A stretch of 64,000 bases of DNA from Scalesia atractyloides. Lineage: Eukaryota > Streptophyta > Magnoliopsida > Asterales > Asteraceae. The translations under genes and the position numbers were made by a program. The stretch lies in NCBI GenBank assembly GCA_947069175.1, contig CAMTDV010000019.1, positions 73,097,358 to 73,161,357 on the forward strand, read 5' to 3'. The notes under the pieces are model-generated. The model ran no database searches and was not told where the DNA came from. It saw only the letters and a list, made by a program, of their open reading frames with translations. Shown here piece after piece: positions 33,640 through 45,255 of this stretch (its first letter is position 1; each line of letters opens with the position of its first letter).

Positions 33640-34911
33640 TGTCGGAAAAAGTATCGTAAGTGAATATATGTTTTGTCGAGAAGTATAGTAAGTAAACATA
33701 TATTTTGTCGAAGAGAATAATATTTATATATTTAGTCGCTATATAAGTATATTTTTGTCGAAAAGTGTAGTATATACATCTTTTGTCGTTAGATAAATAT
33801 TATGTCGAAATGTGTGTGTGTGTGTGTATATATATATATCAATATCTGTACGTATGGTTTTGACGAAAAACGGGCAGAGTTTCCCCTTGTTTTTGGACGA
33901 TCCCGACAATCTAGTTGTCGATATAATTTCCAAAACACAACAATAAATAATGCACTACTCAACGAACAATATAATATTCATTTACGTAGGCTATTTATGT
34001 TTACAAGTTATAAAGTTTGGTTACGTGATTAAGACAATGAATAAATATGAAACAAAATAAATGTAATTCGTATTATAAAGATTATACCCTCTATCACGTT
34101 GCCTGAGTTAACTTTAGTTGACTCGAGTCGACTCGGGTTTGACCGAAATAATCATGCTTTGGTTGTCTTGAGAACCGAACCCAAGTACGAGTATGACTCG
34201 TTTTATCCCGAACTCGAACCGTACTAATCTGGACTGAAGTGAACCGAAACAGATCTGACTTTGACCAGGTCTGACCGGGTTGACCGGGCTTGACACGAAC
34301 TACAACCTGACCCGAAACTGTTGAACCGTGACCCGAACAAAGCTGAGCAAATCCTGAACCAAAACTCACCCAAACTGAACCGAGTATAACCAGCATCGAC
34401 ACCGCCGCCGCTGCTGCCCTGTACCTGCTGCGCCGCCACTGAACTCCACTGCCGCCGTCTCCATTCTAGCGTCGCCGCTGATGCAGCCTCTACCGTTCAT
34501 CGGAAGCGGCGGAGGTGCTGTTATTGTTTGTCGTGCGACTGCTGCTGCCTGCCACTGATGCGGCTCGTTCCTGGGGCGTCGCCACCACCACGGTGGCCGG
34601 CGGATCTGTTGCAGAGAGAGAGGGAAGTGGCCGAGATGTGGTTTAGGGCGGTGAGGGAGCTGAGGGGTAGGAGGAGGAGGGTGTTGGGTGTGGCCGGAAA
34701 ACGCGCCGGCGGCGGCCAGCCGGAAAGGCGGCGTCGGTGACCGAAAAAAGAGAGAGAGAGGAGTTAGGGTTTTTGAATGAGGGAGGAGAGTGTTAGATAT
34801 GTTATATAGGTAGGGTTTGGTAGTTAGGGTTTGGTGGGGCCTAAAGCCCGATTGTGGCCCAAATCGCATCTGAAACCCGTCTTTGAACCCAAGCATTGTG
34901 AAAAGTAGCAG

Positions 34912-34987
<76 letters not shown>

Positions 34988-35022
34988 TATTTTAAAGAAT
35001 TATTAAAACGCGAGACGTTACA
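32416..35022 (-). repeat. LARD 3' LTR
   Basis: 2607 bp. On minus it begins TGTAACGTCTCGCG and ends TCGGTTGGGGTGTGACA. Its final ~1.4 kb (plus coordinates 32416-33800) is collinear with 38192-39611. It contains an (ATT)n microsatellite (34913-34984), a GC-rich patch (34380-34740) that yields by-product frames of up to 176 residues, (TA)n at 33601-33632 and repeated tatttgtcg words. Confidence 0.7.
34913..34984. repeat. (ATT)n microsatellite
   Basis: About 24 uninterrupted ATT units inside the LARD 3' LTR, a likely length-polymorphic site. Confidence 0.95.
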
Positions 35023-35039
35023 GTCTCCCCTCCTTTAGG
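35023..35039 (-). other. LARD polypurine tract
   Basis: On minus, CCTAAAGGAGGGGAGAC runs directly into the LTR start TGTAACG, and a gaaattt word precedes it as in the gypsy element at 23870. This fixes the strand of the element. Confidence 0.75.
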
Positions 35040-37180
35040 AAATTTCGTCCGAAATTTATTTAAGAGGAAGACTTGAGAGGAATTGGCTAAAGGATGATGG
35101 TTTAAAACTGAGTCTTGGGAGTTGGGACACGTGTTGAATAAGTATGAAGTTTTGACGTATGAGAAAAGTTTGTAAAAAGAGGTTGTTGACTAAAATGATT
35201 TGAGGCATCAATCGTAAGTAAGACGTGCGAGTGTATGTATAAACGGGTGGTTTAAACGAGTTTGACTAACTTAAGGATAAGTCATCTAAGCAGAAAAGCC
35301 TTCGCATGATACGGTGTGCAGTTTGATGAAGAGTGTGGTTGATCCGAATATCGTAGTTTCCAAAGCAAGAAAGTGTTTAAGGTTCGAATGTTTAAACCGA
35401 TAGATTGTAAACGAGGTTGTATAAAAGACAAGGTTAACTTGAAACACTGGAGACATAAGAGCGAACGATTCGTCAATTAACCGAATACGAGTATAAGGAT
35501 GACATGTGCATTTGAACAACGAAAACGTTGCATTAGGGATAAAGTCTCGTCGTGGATAATCAGGTATAGCGCGCTTAGCAATGTAGTTGTGAGTTGTTTA
35601 AAGTTTGCATATTAGGTCTTCCTATGGTCTGTAAAACACCGAATTTCTCATGGCACGTTTTACGAAAGTTTGGCAACACGGTGAAAACACTTATATATAG
35701 GAAGTACCAGCGACGTATCCACCATGTTTTGACCACGTTGCGACCGTTTCGTTATTCGATGCAATGTTACGTCCCGTGTTTTACCATACGTGGCAGTACC
35801 TCTATGGTTCTCATGCGCTTATCATCATAATCCCGTGTGCACCTGTGATTATACTGATCGTCGCATGATCCGCATAGCTTGTATTAGCGGCGTATGAATT
35901 AGGGTATACATAAATTCTGAAAAATAAGTTTGCGTGCGTGCAAGAATGTAGTATGTAAGCATGTTTGCATGCAAATAAGCATGAGGGCCACGTAAGCGAA
36001 TCCCTCGGGTTTCGCTTGCGTACAGGCACGAATGTATGAATATGAGTATGATTACAAGTATGAGTATGAGTATAAGCATGGATATAAGGCGTATATGAAT
36101 GCATGTGAATATATGTGTAAGAATGTATGATTAACACGTATAAGCAGAATTATAAATGTGTGTATAATCATGAATATCGATAAGTGTAAAAGGCGACGAT
36201 TGCGTGTGTGATATGAATTGAATACAACGAATTTATTCATATAAAATAGTCGAGAAAATCTGAGTATGTAAAAACGAATGATATAAATGAAATTGTCGTG
36301 CTAAATTTTGACTAAATCATGTACGATGATATGCATGTATAGTGGTTCAAGCAAAACGTTGAGTTTACCAAATCAAAATAGGTTTAAGTTTAACTTAGAA
36401 TGTAGAATCTAGTTCGTGAATGTAAAAAGAATATAAAGTACTCATTGGTTATGCATGACGTATTTTGTAAAGAACGGAAATGTTGCTCTTGTTTTAGAAG
36501 AATTTATGTAAGTCGAAAATGGTCGGTCCCCATTAAGTTTCCTTGCCCGCGTGTTTTGAAATTTAAACGCCGTATTGGTGCGGCGTATGAAGAGGTTTCT
36601 AAAAATGGTAAGTTTGCATCGTTTTAAAAGATTTTGCATTAAAATATGGAATTTGAAATTTGAGGTTCTCGTGAAAACGTTGATCCTTAAAAAGAAATTT
36701 AGCATCATGAACCTAGTGACCGTCGAAAATAAGTGTTTTAGCAAAATGATTCGTTGATTTTGTAAGGAGCTTTAGTAAAACGATCTTATAATATCTATAA
36801 GATCTTATAAGCATGTGAGAAAGGTTGGTTTGATTTTGATTGAGAATGGAAGTTCTTAGTATGATCATATCATGTGAGCGTGTTTTAGTGATTAGGTTGA
36901 GTATGAAGTTCACGGGCAAGACATTCATTGGACCGATTAAGTTGATAGGTAGCATTTCGTAAGGTTTTGAAATTCGGGTAATAAAACGTTTTAAGGTATG
37001 ATTAAGAATTTTTGTGTTTATAAGTCAGGTGAAAATATATTGTATGGTAAGAACTACGTTTGATAAAACAAAGCATTTTGGAATTGATATAAGTAGGGAT
37101 TTTGACGAATGATAAACGATTTAGGTGTAAAACATGATTATGTTTGCATAATAAAGTATTTTGAAGGAAAAAATTGGAAA
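35040..37180 (-). other. LARD internal region, non-coding
   Basis: No RT, integrase, protease or gag motif on either strand. Frames of up to 108 residues are AT-biased by-products; 35811-36137 reflects a (gtatga)-like simple repeat around 36030-36130. Confidence 0.55.
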
Positions 37181-37184
37181 TGAT

Positions 37185-37941
37185 CACCTAGGTAAGGGAA
37201 TCACCCCTAACCCGTTGGTGAGGTCGTTTTAAGAAAAGAAAGGAGTGGAGTTAATCGTCAAGGTAAGGAAATCACTCCTATCTCGATGAAATGTCTCCAT
37301 TTTGGAGTTAGAAGAAATGTAAATCTAGTTGGTGACATTTTTGAAATCATGCATGTGAATGACGTGTAGATGTATAAAGAGATTTAGTATAACTTGTGTA
37401 AAAACCTTAAAATAATTTGAAATTTGAAAAGAAGAGGTAACAAGTATAAAAATCACAATTAGATTGAAATAACATAGAAGAGAGGCTCATAAAGCATTAG
37501 ATATAATTTCGGGTAGAGAAACGTCGACTTTTCCAAAGTGAATCGAAGATCCTTTCTAAGTAGAGAAACGTGTTTTGGCCTATAGGTAAAATGCTCTCGT
37601 CGAGAAGCGATTAACAACATTTTACACTTCCAGTTACTACACGTCTCTAATTGATTGGAAGAATTGAAACTTTGGCGAGATTGAAAATTGAGGAATGGGA
37701 CTTAATCGACAAGGTGCGGGTTTCACTCCTAACTTGACGATTTCGAACCCTAAGTGTGGTTGGTACTCGTCGGGTCAAACTATAGTTTCGACACTTTGAC
37801 GAGGGTCCACTAGAGTTTGAATTGGAAATTCTCCATCAAGGTGAGGACTTCACTCCTAACTTGATGGCGAATTTCGCGTAAAAGAATAGGTGGATTGAGA
37901 GTCGTTCACCAAATTGTGGGTTTCACGCCTATTTTGGTGAA
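37185..37941 (-). repeat. Array of hairpins in LARD leader
   Basis: Five hairpins share the apical pattern GG-NN-TCAC-NCCTA (plus strand) but have different, self-complementary lower stems. They lie at 37185-37220 (CACC/GGTG), 37256-37288 (imperfect), 37704-37743 (AATCGACAAG / CTTGACGATT), 37826-37874 (AAATTC-CCATCAAG / CTTGATGG-GAATTT) and 37905-37941 (TTCACCAAA / TTTGGTGAA). Two further inverted repeats without the core lie at 37586-37625 (GTAAAATG/CATTTTAC) and 37762-37808 (CTCGTC/GACGAG). The position just downstream of the PBS corresponds to a retroviral-type 5' leader. Confidence 0.65.
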
Positions 37942-38176
37942 GTAGTCTCGTTTGTGTATTACGAGTGTTTTTGAGTTTAGTATAATCGAGTAAAATGCCT
38001 TAGGAAAGGCATATGTTTGAATAATAAAACAAGTATGAGCACATAAAGCATTTCGGGAATTAGAACATAAAAGACGTCTCAAGAAATTAGCATATGAATC
38101 AAGTATGGTCGAGTATGGTGCTAAACTATAGAAGAGGTCGAAAACATGGAAATTCTACCTAATTCCTATAGTTATG

Positions 38177-38188
38177 GTACTCATACCA
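38177..38188 (-). other. LARD primer-binding site (degenerate)
   Basis: On minus, TGGTATGAGTAC follows the 5' LTR end after GAT-type spacing like that of the gypsy element. It matches the initiator-Met PBS TGGTATCAGAGC at 9 of 12 positions. Confidence 0.55.
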
Positions 38189-38191
38189 ATC

Positions 38192-39611
38192 TGTCACACC
38201 CCAACCAGTGGCGGAAACATCAGAGTGAGACGAAATAGATTGCAAGAGACTTCATAACGCTAATTGTGACAATGATTTAATAACCAATTTCATTCCATAA
38301 CATAGATTTTTGATTACATCATAAGTTTTAATTCAACAACAAAGTACAATATAAGATAGAACATGTTTATCAAGGTTAATCTAGATGTGTTTCTATGTCG
38401 TCCTACTATGTTTCTTTCATAGCATCTTCGCGAACCTGTAACATGTTTAAAAATAAATTCAATGCAAAAGCAAAGGCGAGTATACAAGTTTAAGCATAAG
38501 CATACGTATAAGTATAAGTTTAAAACGAATCCACATGGCAACCAAGTTCATACAAGAGAAAATACAAGGCATGCGATATTTCTACTCAACCCTCTGTTTA
38601 CACAATATGTTTATGATAATTCAACATGACCTCACGTTCACGGGCGGTGCGTTACTCCTATAGCGCTATACATGTCAAAAGGCTAAGAACAAGCTAATGA
38701 CTATGGTATCACATACGTTCGGTCCTAGTATAAGCATCACATATGTTTCAAAGTATTCATGTTTAATGGATTGTTTAGTGATTTTAAGATATGTAAACAT
38801 GTTACGCCTAGTATAAGCATCACTCCTATAGCGATATACGTGCAAGTAATAAAGCATAAGTTTAGTGATTTTAAGATATGTAAACATGTAACACCCCAAA
38901 AGTGGTAAACGTAAAAATGGCTTGAGTATACTCACAAATTGCTAAGTCTCTTTGGAAATCCGCGACGATTTGATGAGTTTGAGAAATGGGACACCAAGGT
39001 CACCTTAAATGGCAAATGAATGTGTATGAATAATCGGAGTTTTGACGAAGGATTTGAATTGAAGTTGAATGTATGTACTCATATATATCATAGTTTATGT
39101 AACACTTCTAAATTTAATTTCATCAAACGTGTTGTAGGAATGTTGTCAAAAATAATAATTAAATATATTTACCCTTATACTTATTGTTATAAAAATTATT
39201 TGAACTTGATATGTTATCTTTTAGTTTTTTTTACTTTAAAGCATATATACATATGTTAAGGACGAAAAGCATAATAGTTATATGTATTTGTCGAAAGGAA
39301 TAATACATGTATATTTGGTTGCTAGATAAACATATCTCATCGAATAGTGCAATATACATGTCTTTCGTCGTTAAATAAATATATCTTGCTGAAAAGTATC
39401 ATATATATATATATATATATATTTGTCGAAAAGGTGTAATATATATATATATATTGCTGGAAAAAGTATCATAAGTGAATATGTTTTGTCGAGAAGCATA
39501 GTAAGTAAACATATACTTTGTCAAAGAGAATAATATTTATATATATAGTCGCTATATAAGTATATTTTTGTCAAAAAATGTAGTATATAGATCTTTTGTC
39601 GTTAGATATAT
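38192..39611 (-). repeat. LARD 5' LTR, truncated
   Basis: Direct repeat of 32416-33800 with small indels, ending TGTCACACCCCAACC on plus. It includes a short local duplication near 38755-38890. It stops near 39611 in a tatatata tract, beyond which a + oriented LTR sequence begins. Confidence 0.7.
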
Positions 39612-40528
39612 ATATACATATGCTAGACCTAGGTAACTACTTTCTTATATGTATACTTTGTCATACTTTGCATTCCAACTTCCAAGTTCTCCATTATCAT
39701 CCCAATACTCACACACCTTCGTTTACCCCATGTAGGGTAATCTCGGTATTCCATCTCCAATCTCTTCAACCTTCACGCGATAACAAAGGAAAAGCTTTGC
39801 AAAACCGTGAGTATACTCGATCCCATTTTCGACTTTAAACACTTTGGGTGCAACATGTATAAATCACAAATCACTATAAAACTTGTTTACACAATTTACT
39901 CTATCCATTATTAACATGATACTTATCCATATTCTTGATTATCGCATGCTACGTTAGACTTGTGTTATATGCTCATTAACTTTGCTAGCCTACCTTAACA
40001 AATATAGCGCTATAGGAGTAACGCATCGCCCGTAAACTCGTGGTTTTGTTAAGTAAACTATATTACACCCTTTTCATTACGATGATGTTGGGTAAACAGG
40101 ATTGCGTTAGACTTTGGATTGACATATAAGAACACATGTTTAGTATGTTTATAACAATTGTATGCAAAGTTACCATGTTGGATTAGAGACAAATTTTATT
40201 CACTATATGCTATGTATCAAACTTGTATGCTCGCCAACTTTTTGTTGATATATATTATTTTAATACATGTTGCAGGAAACTAGTTGATGCCGTTGAAGAA
40301 ATCTATTTAGGGTGGATTAGATACACACCTAGATTTAATTTATGTATTTCCTTTCATTTTGTAATGCCATTGAAACTTGTTGTATTTCCATTTCGAAACA
40401 ATGTATTAACATTTTAGTATCAATGAAATTTTGAGTTATTAAATATTCTCGCAAAGTACTGTTATGACGTTTTGAGCAATTTGTTCGTCTCATCCCGATG
40501 TTTCCACTATCGGTTGGGGTGTGACATA
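39612..40528 (+). repeat. Right part of the outer + strand LTR
   Basis: In + orientation this is a diverged homologue of the inverted LARD LTR: gcgctataggagtaacgc corresponds to the reverse complement of 32875-32895, and gtgagtatactcga to the region near 33090. It ends in GGTTGGGGTGTGACA. Together with 38192-39611 it forms an imperfect inverted repeat. Confidence 0.6.
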
Positions 40529-41275
40529 CGTATATTAGTGAAGTTGAAGGTTTAAAAATAAATTACAAAAAGTCACGATAATTACTAAAAAGAATAAAAA
40601 TAGAGGGATTAAACATGTACACCACCAAAATTAAAGGAAAGGAACTAAACTAACATATAAACAAAATTAACCAATACAATTTTTTTTAAACAGAAGGCTA
40701 AACATGTATATTAGCTAAGTTGAAGGTTTAAAAATTAAAGACAAAAAGCAAGGACCAATGAGGGGGTGTTAGGCAGCTTGATAGGTGCTACGTCACTGCG
40801 TTGAACTGCGAAGATGGTGGAGCTGAGGATGGAGCCCTTGGCTAGGCATGCACTGAGTTCGAGGCACAGTACGTAAGATCGTTTGATCACATTGCGGCTT
40901 GGAGGATTTTGCGAGACCGTTGGGAGGCTTGGCGCGACACGTCCTTAGTTTACGTTTGCTTTATTTAAATGCTATTGTTTTATTTATGTGTAATTTTTTA
41001 TTTCTAAGTTATTTAAATGTTATTTTTTTGTTTTATTAGTTATTTAAATGTTAAAAAATTAAAAACGAAAAATAAATGATTAGGTAATATTTGAAAGGGC
41101 TCCATTCCATACTGTGGTTTTATTGGAAGGAGACAATGGAGCACCCTGATTGACTTGGCGCCTACGTGTTGTTGAGGTGGCATAATAGAGCCTCCAAGGG
41201 TTCCATTCCATACCAAGTAGTCTTACTATTATGTTCTTAGAGTTTTTATATATGTGTGTATATATATATATATAT
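40529..41275. other. Local repeat copies, no gene seen
   Basis: 40529-40735 holds copies of the target repeat of the LTR insertion. 40740-41220 has GC-richer non-coding DNA with recurrent ccattccata words, possibly a MITE, without clear ends. Confidence 0.4.
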
Positions 41276-41680
41276 ATGGTGGGAGTTGGCTACAAAGTCC
41301 ATTTTTCCTACAAAGTGTAAAAGTCATAAAACGCCATAATGTCAACTATAAAACACATTCAAAACCCACAATAGCATAGAGTGAAGATTACTAAAACGCT
41401 ATATTTATGGGTTTTGTGTTGTGTTTTGAATGATAAGACTTGATTATCGAATGACTAACATTGGTTTGTTTTATGTTGATTATCATTTTGTGTTTTATAT
41501 TCATAGTTTTACGATGGTGTGTTTGAAATTTTTATGGACTGTTAGGGTTTGGATACTGTGTTTTAGTGATCTTCACTCTGTTATTTGTGGGTTTTGAGTG
41601 TGTTTTATAGCTGAAATTGTAGTGTTTATGACTTTGTAGTCTTTGTAGGAAACATGAACTTTGTAGCCGAACTCCACCAT
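41276..41680. mobile_element. MITE with ~45-bp TIRs
   Basis: The left end ATGGTGGGAGTTGGCTACAA and the right end (inverted ATGGTGGAGTTCGGCTACAA) match over about 45 bp, including TTTCCTACAAAG. It sits between (TA)n tracts, suggesting TA-target insertion. The interior is non-coding, with partial internal symmetry (gtgttttata/tataaaacac). Confidence 0.7.
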
Positions 41681-41689
41681 ATATATATA

Positions 41690-42000
41690 TATATAGTGGA
41701 GGGTTCAAATGAGAAGAAAAATTTTGTAAGAATAAAAAGAATAAGTTTTAAACCAATAGAAATGCTCCATTTACTTCATTTAATATGTGTATTTAATGTT
41801 ATTAATAAGGGCATATAGGTAAATTTATAATTGTAATTAATTAGCTAACTTATTAACTTGTAACTCACTTTTAAATATACTCTTTCAAGATAAAATAATT
41901 TATGGTGAAAGACAATTTTGACATGTCTAGGATTAATTTTATTATGTGTAAGATAATTTTGAAATGTGTGTGTATATATATATGTATATGTATAATGTAA
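41690..42000. mobile_element. MITE fragment related to 6981-7492
   Basis: Begins tagtggagggttcaaatgag followed by aagaaaaa and shares the interior with the 6981 element in inverted orientation. The right end is unclear. Confidence 0.5.
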
Positions 42001-42099
42001 GTATTTGGAGAAAACCCTTTTAAGTGAAAAACCTTAGCAAACTCAACTACTTGGTCCTCAAGCCTCCGCATCATCTATTTCCTATCAAGTGTGAAATGG

Positions 42100-43680
42100 T
42101 ATTATAGACAATCTTAATATCCCACTTTTCTCTTTCCTTACACATATCTCATCACTCTACATACACTCCTTTTCTATCTCTCATTTTTTTCTTTAGAGAA
42201 AACATCTCTCAAGAACTAGATACAGATTTTGCTCTCATCCTTTTCTAATTGGAATCCACCAGATTTGAAAATCGAAGCCACCGTCCAAGCCCTTAAAGAA
42301 ACCACTATTGAAGCCACCAGATCTGAAGATCGAGGACACAATCGAAGTCCTCAAACACTGGTGGTTAAGGGTGGAGGGGAGTTGTTATGTTCCGATGGTT
42401 TTGAAGATCCATGTTGTGAGGGAGGTTTGCAAGGAACCAAAATGTAATGTAGTTTTCTCATTATATTTCGCTAGTGTTTTGGGATAATCATGTATGTTTA
42501 GTATTAAGTATTATTATGTATTATTTTATATTATATCAGATTATATTTTATATTTTCTGGAATGAAGATGAGGCAAAACTGGAAGTTATTTTTTTATAGG
42601 GTGCATTGTTCTACATGTGTTTGTGTTATACCAAATCATGTGTTTTCATTTGTTTAAAGTTTTGAACATTTCCCTTGTTTTAGTTTTTTAAACAAAAATT
42701 CGGTCTTGTTAGTTGTTTTAGTGTTCGAAACATATGTGGAATAGGTTAATGGTTTGTGACATCTTTTACGTGGAATGTTTTGTTTTCTTGGCGTTTGAAA
42801 CAAAAATCGGTCTTCTTGGTTGTTTTAGATCCAAATATGTTTCAAACATATGTGTTTGAAACAGATATGATGTTTGATTCATGAGTTTTGAGTTTATTTT
42901 ATCGCATTCTTTGATTTTTGGTGATGTTATTTTGAATAAAACGTGCGTCTTTTTTTTCATCATCACTAGGTGGTGATTTTACTGGATGACGTATCCTGAT
43001 TCCAGTACACCTCTTGAAGAAGGTTTAAATTCTTGGCTTTGCCTATCATAACATGTCTTCTATGTTGGTTTCTAATTATATTGTTTCCACAAAATGTGTT
43101 GCCAAAACATGTTTAATCACGTTACACACGTTGTACAAAAGACGTTACATGTGCACACACAAGTATTTACATGATATAAAACAGGAACCCAAGATTTGAA
43201 CATGTTATACATGTTACTTTGAATCTGTATGTCCGACGGTGCCGAAATATATATTTTTTAATAAAACATGTTTTTTCTTCGAGTTTATGAGTTTTCGTAA
43301 AACATTATATATTTTTTGAATTTAGTGTCTAAACATTTTATATTTCATATAATGTATTTTAATCTTAATATGTAAACAACAGTGCACATGCAAGATTACA
43401 CATGTTTTTGCACACAAACTGTGGTGTCAACGTTACACATGCTACTTATATTTGCACCAACCCTTTTTTGGTAACAAAGGGGTGAACATATGTACCACAT
43501 GTTTGTAACATGTGTTACACTAGAGGGTAACACTTGTAAAACATTAAAGGTACACATGAGTATGCATGTTAAATGAGTTACATTACTAAAAAACAACTCT
43601 AGTTACACATGTAACTATCACAATATTACCTATGTACGCTCTGAACTTGATTAACTTGTTTCCCCTTCTCCTCCAACTCA
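42100..43680. other. Pyrimidine-rich leader-like DNA, possible gene remnant
   Basis: 42110-42230 is CT-rich like a plant 5' UTR, and a 72-residue frame (42229-42447) follows with two similar halves (CCACCAGAT.TGAA.ATCGA). No protein family is recognised. The rest, to 43680, is non-coding with many acatgt/acacat words. Confidence 0.3.
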
Positions 43681-43681
43681 G

Positions 43682-43866
43682 AGGCGATTGAAGAACAACA
43701 TCGCACAAGTCAACAACTAGTTCATGGGTTTGAGATGGTAATCCCTGCATTGTTAAGCAACATAGAAAAGAAAGATGAAATGAAAATCTCCAAAGCTAAG
43801 GAAGTGATGACTTTGAAGATGTTATTGTTTAGTTGGTTGTTCTTTGTAGTGTATTTCTTTAAGTAA
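43682..43866 (+). pseudogene. Possible orphan exon, hypothetical
   Basis: A pyrimidine-rich stretch ending in CAG (43681) precedes an open frame that runs 61 codons to a TAA at 43864. It has a charged, helical first part (AIEEQHRTSQQLVHGFEM, then NIEKKDEMKISKAKEV) and a hydrophobic C-terminus (MLLFSWLFFVVYFF) that could be a membrane anchor. No family is recognised and no upstream exon was identified. It could be the last exon of a tail-anchored protein or a chance frame. Confidence 0.25.
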
Positions 43867-43900
43867 ATCTATGTAATGAGAGTCTTCTTAAGTAGTAATG

Positions 43901-44605
43901 GATATTCAATACCCGACATGTTTAATAGTAGTTTAATATTTTTCATTCACCAAGTTCCATATTACGTAACGACCATTGTTAGATATGTAACGGTGCTTTT
44001 ATAACATATGTAACACATGTGTAATTGAAGTCCTTTGTTTTTCATTGCAATTACTTCTATGACACAGTTTCCCTACATAAGTTTTAATCTCACCCGTTCA
44101 TGATATCCAATAGCTGACACGTTTAATAGTAGTTTCATTTTTTATTCAACATATTACATATGTAACGTCTATTGTTACATATGTAACAGTGCTTTTTTAA
44201 TACATGTGTAACTGCAGTCCTTTGTTATTCATTCAATTACTTCTATCGCACAGTTTCCTTACGTAAGCTTTAATCTCAACCATTAATGGTATATTATAGT
44301 TGACACGCTTAATAGTAGTTTATTATTTTTCATTCAAGAGGTTACATATGCAAAGGAGTTTATTACATATGTAATACTGCTTTTTTTAACATATGAAGCA
44401 CATATGTGACTATCCTCCTTTGTTTTTCATTCAATTACTTCTATTGTACAGTTTTTGTACATAAGTTTAATCTCAACCATTCATGATATTCAGACACGTT
44501 TAATAGTAGTTTATTATTTTTAATTCAGTTACTTCATTTTTCATTTAATATATGTAACACATATGTAATGACCTTTTATTCAGTAACATGTGTAACAATA
44601 ATTGT
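43901..44605. repeat. ~190-bp tandem repeat array
   Basis: Four units starting at about 43901, 44102, 44288 and 44485 (period 186-201 bp; the last is partial). Each contains gacacgtttaatagtagttt, palindromic ttacatatgtaa words, a cctttgtttttcattcaattacttct segment and taagttttaatctcaaccattcat. By eye the divergence between units is moderate. Confidence 0.8.
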
Positions 44606-45247
44606 AAATACACATGTAACATGTATGCAATTCGCCTGTTTTTCCTAGTACACTTTTGAAAAACCTAAGTCTTGTAAATAATCGCATTACATTAAACAAC
44701 TTTTAGAATTAATCTACCATGTTTATAATCGCATTACTCAATTTTATAACAATAGTTTCGAAAAAATAAATCTAAACCCCCAAGTTATGGTGAAAACCCA
44801 TGAAACCCAACACTAAGATATTCAAACTTGCTTCTCTCTCACACACTTGTGCGTATGTTATTGGTGTTCCAACAACTTTCACTCTCTAATAACAACAATT
44901 TGTTTCTCTCTCTAAATCAACAACTTTCTCTTACACATATGGGTTCAAAGCTTTTGATTTCTAGAGAAGAAAGATGAGTGAGATAATGGGTGTGAAGAAC
45001 CAGTCGATTTCAAACCTGCTTCTCTCTCACACACTTGTGCATGTGTTCTTGGTGTTCTAGATGAACACGATGAAGATTCTTGTTTCTCTCTCTTAACCAA
45101 TAACTTTCTCTCTCTAAAACAACAACTTTCTCACACACACATGGAGAGATCGAATGAAGGTGATGATGGTTTTGATATTTAGAATTTAGAATTTTGAATA
45201 AAAAAGAGAGATAATGAGAGATATCAGGTGATGCGAGTTTGATGATG
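44606..45247. other. Non-coding DNA with local duplication
   Basis: A segment with cttgcttctctctcacacacttgtgc occurs twice (about 44828 and 45018). No gene seen. Confidence 0.5.
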
Positions 45248-45255
45248 ATAATATA

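Larger units (their letters stand above)
32416..39611 (-). mobile_element. LARD-like non-coding LTR element
   Basis: Minus-strand layout: 5' LTR (truncated, 38192-39611), degenerate PBS, about 3.2 kb internal region with no polyprotein motif on either strand, PPT, and 3' LTR (32416-35022). Long LTRs around a non-coding interior match the definition of large retrotransposon derivatives, which depend on proteins from autonomous relatives. The LTR ends (TGTAACG...GGTGTGACA) resemble those of chromovirus LTRs. About 1.2 kb of the 5' LTR start is missing at the junction near 39611, inside a TA-rich tract, so the upstream target duplication is lost. Confidence 0.65.
32162..40528 (+). mobile_element. 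LTR (solo or remnant), split by nested element
   Basis: Starts TGTAACGCC at 32162 and ends GGTTGGGGTGTGACA at 40528, flanked by CACGT (32157-32161) and TACGT (40529-40533). The sequence without the insert (aaacagatgggctaaacacg joined to tatattagtgaagttgaagg) matches a paralogous uninterrupted copy at 40689-40735. That confirms both borders. Only about 254 bp at the left and 917 bp at the right belong to this LTR; the rest is the minus-strand element nested inside it. Confidence 0.65.

Noticed and set aside
34366..34896. 176-residue minus-strand frame rich in Pro, His and Arg
   Set aside because: It lies in a GC-rich patch of the LARD LTR. Low-complexity composition, open in several frames, and no domain.
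35811..36240. Overlapping His/Tyr/Thr-rich minus-strand frames
   Set aside because: They reflect gtatgagtat-type simple repeats in the LARD interior.
43901..44605. CRISPR-like array
   Set aside because: Units are ~190 bp with no repeat-spacer structure, and the sequence is plant nuclear DNA.
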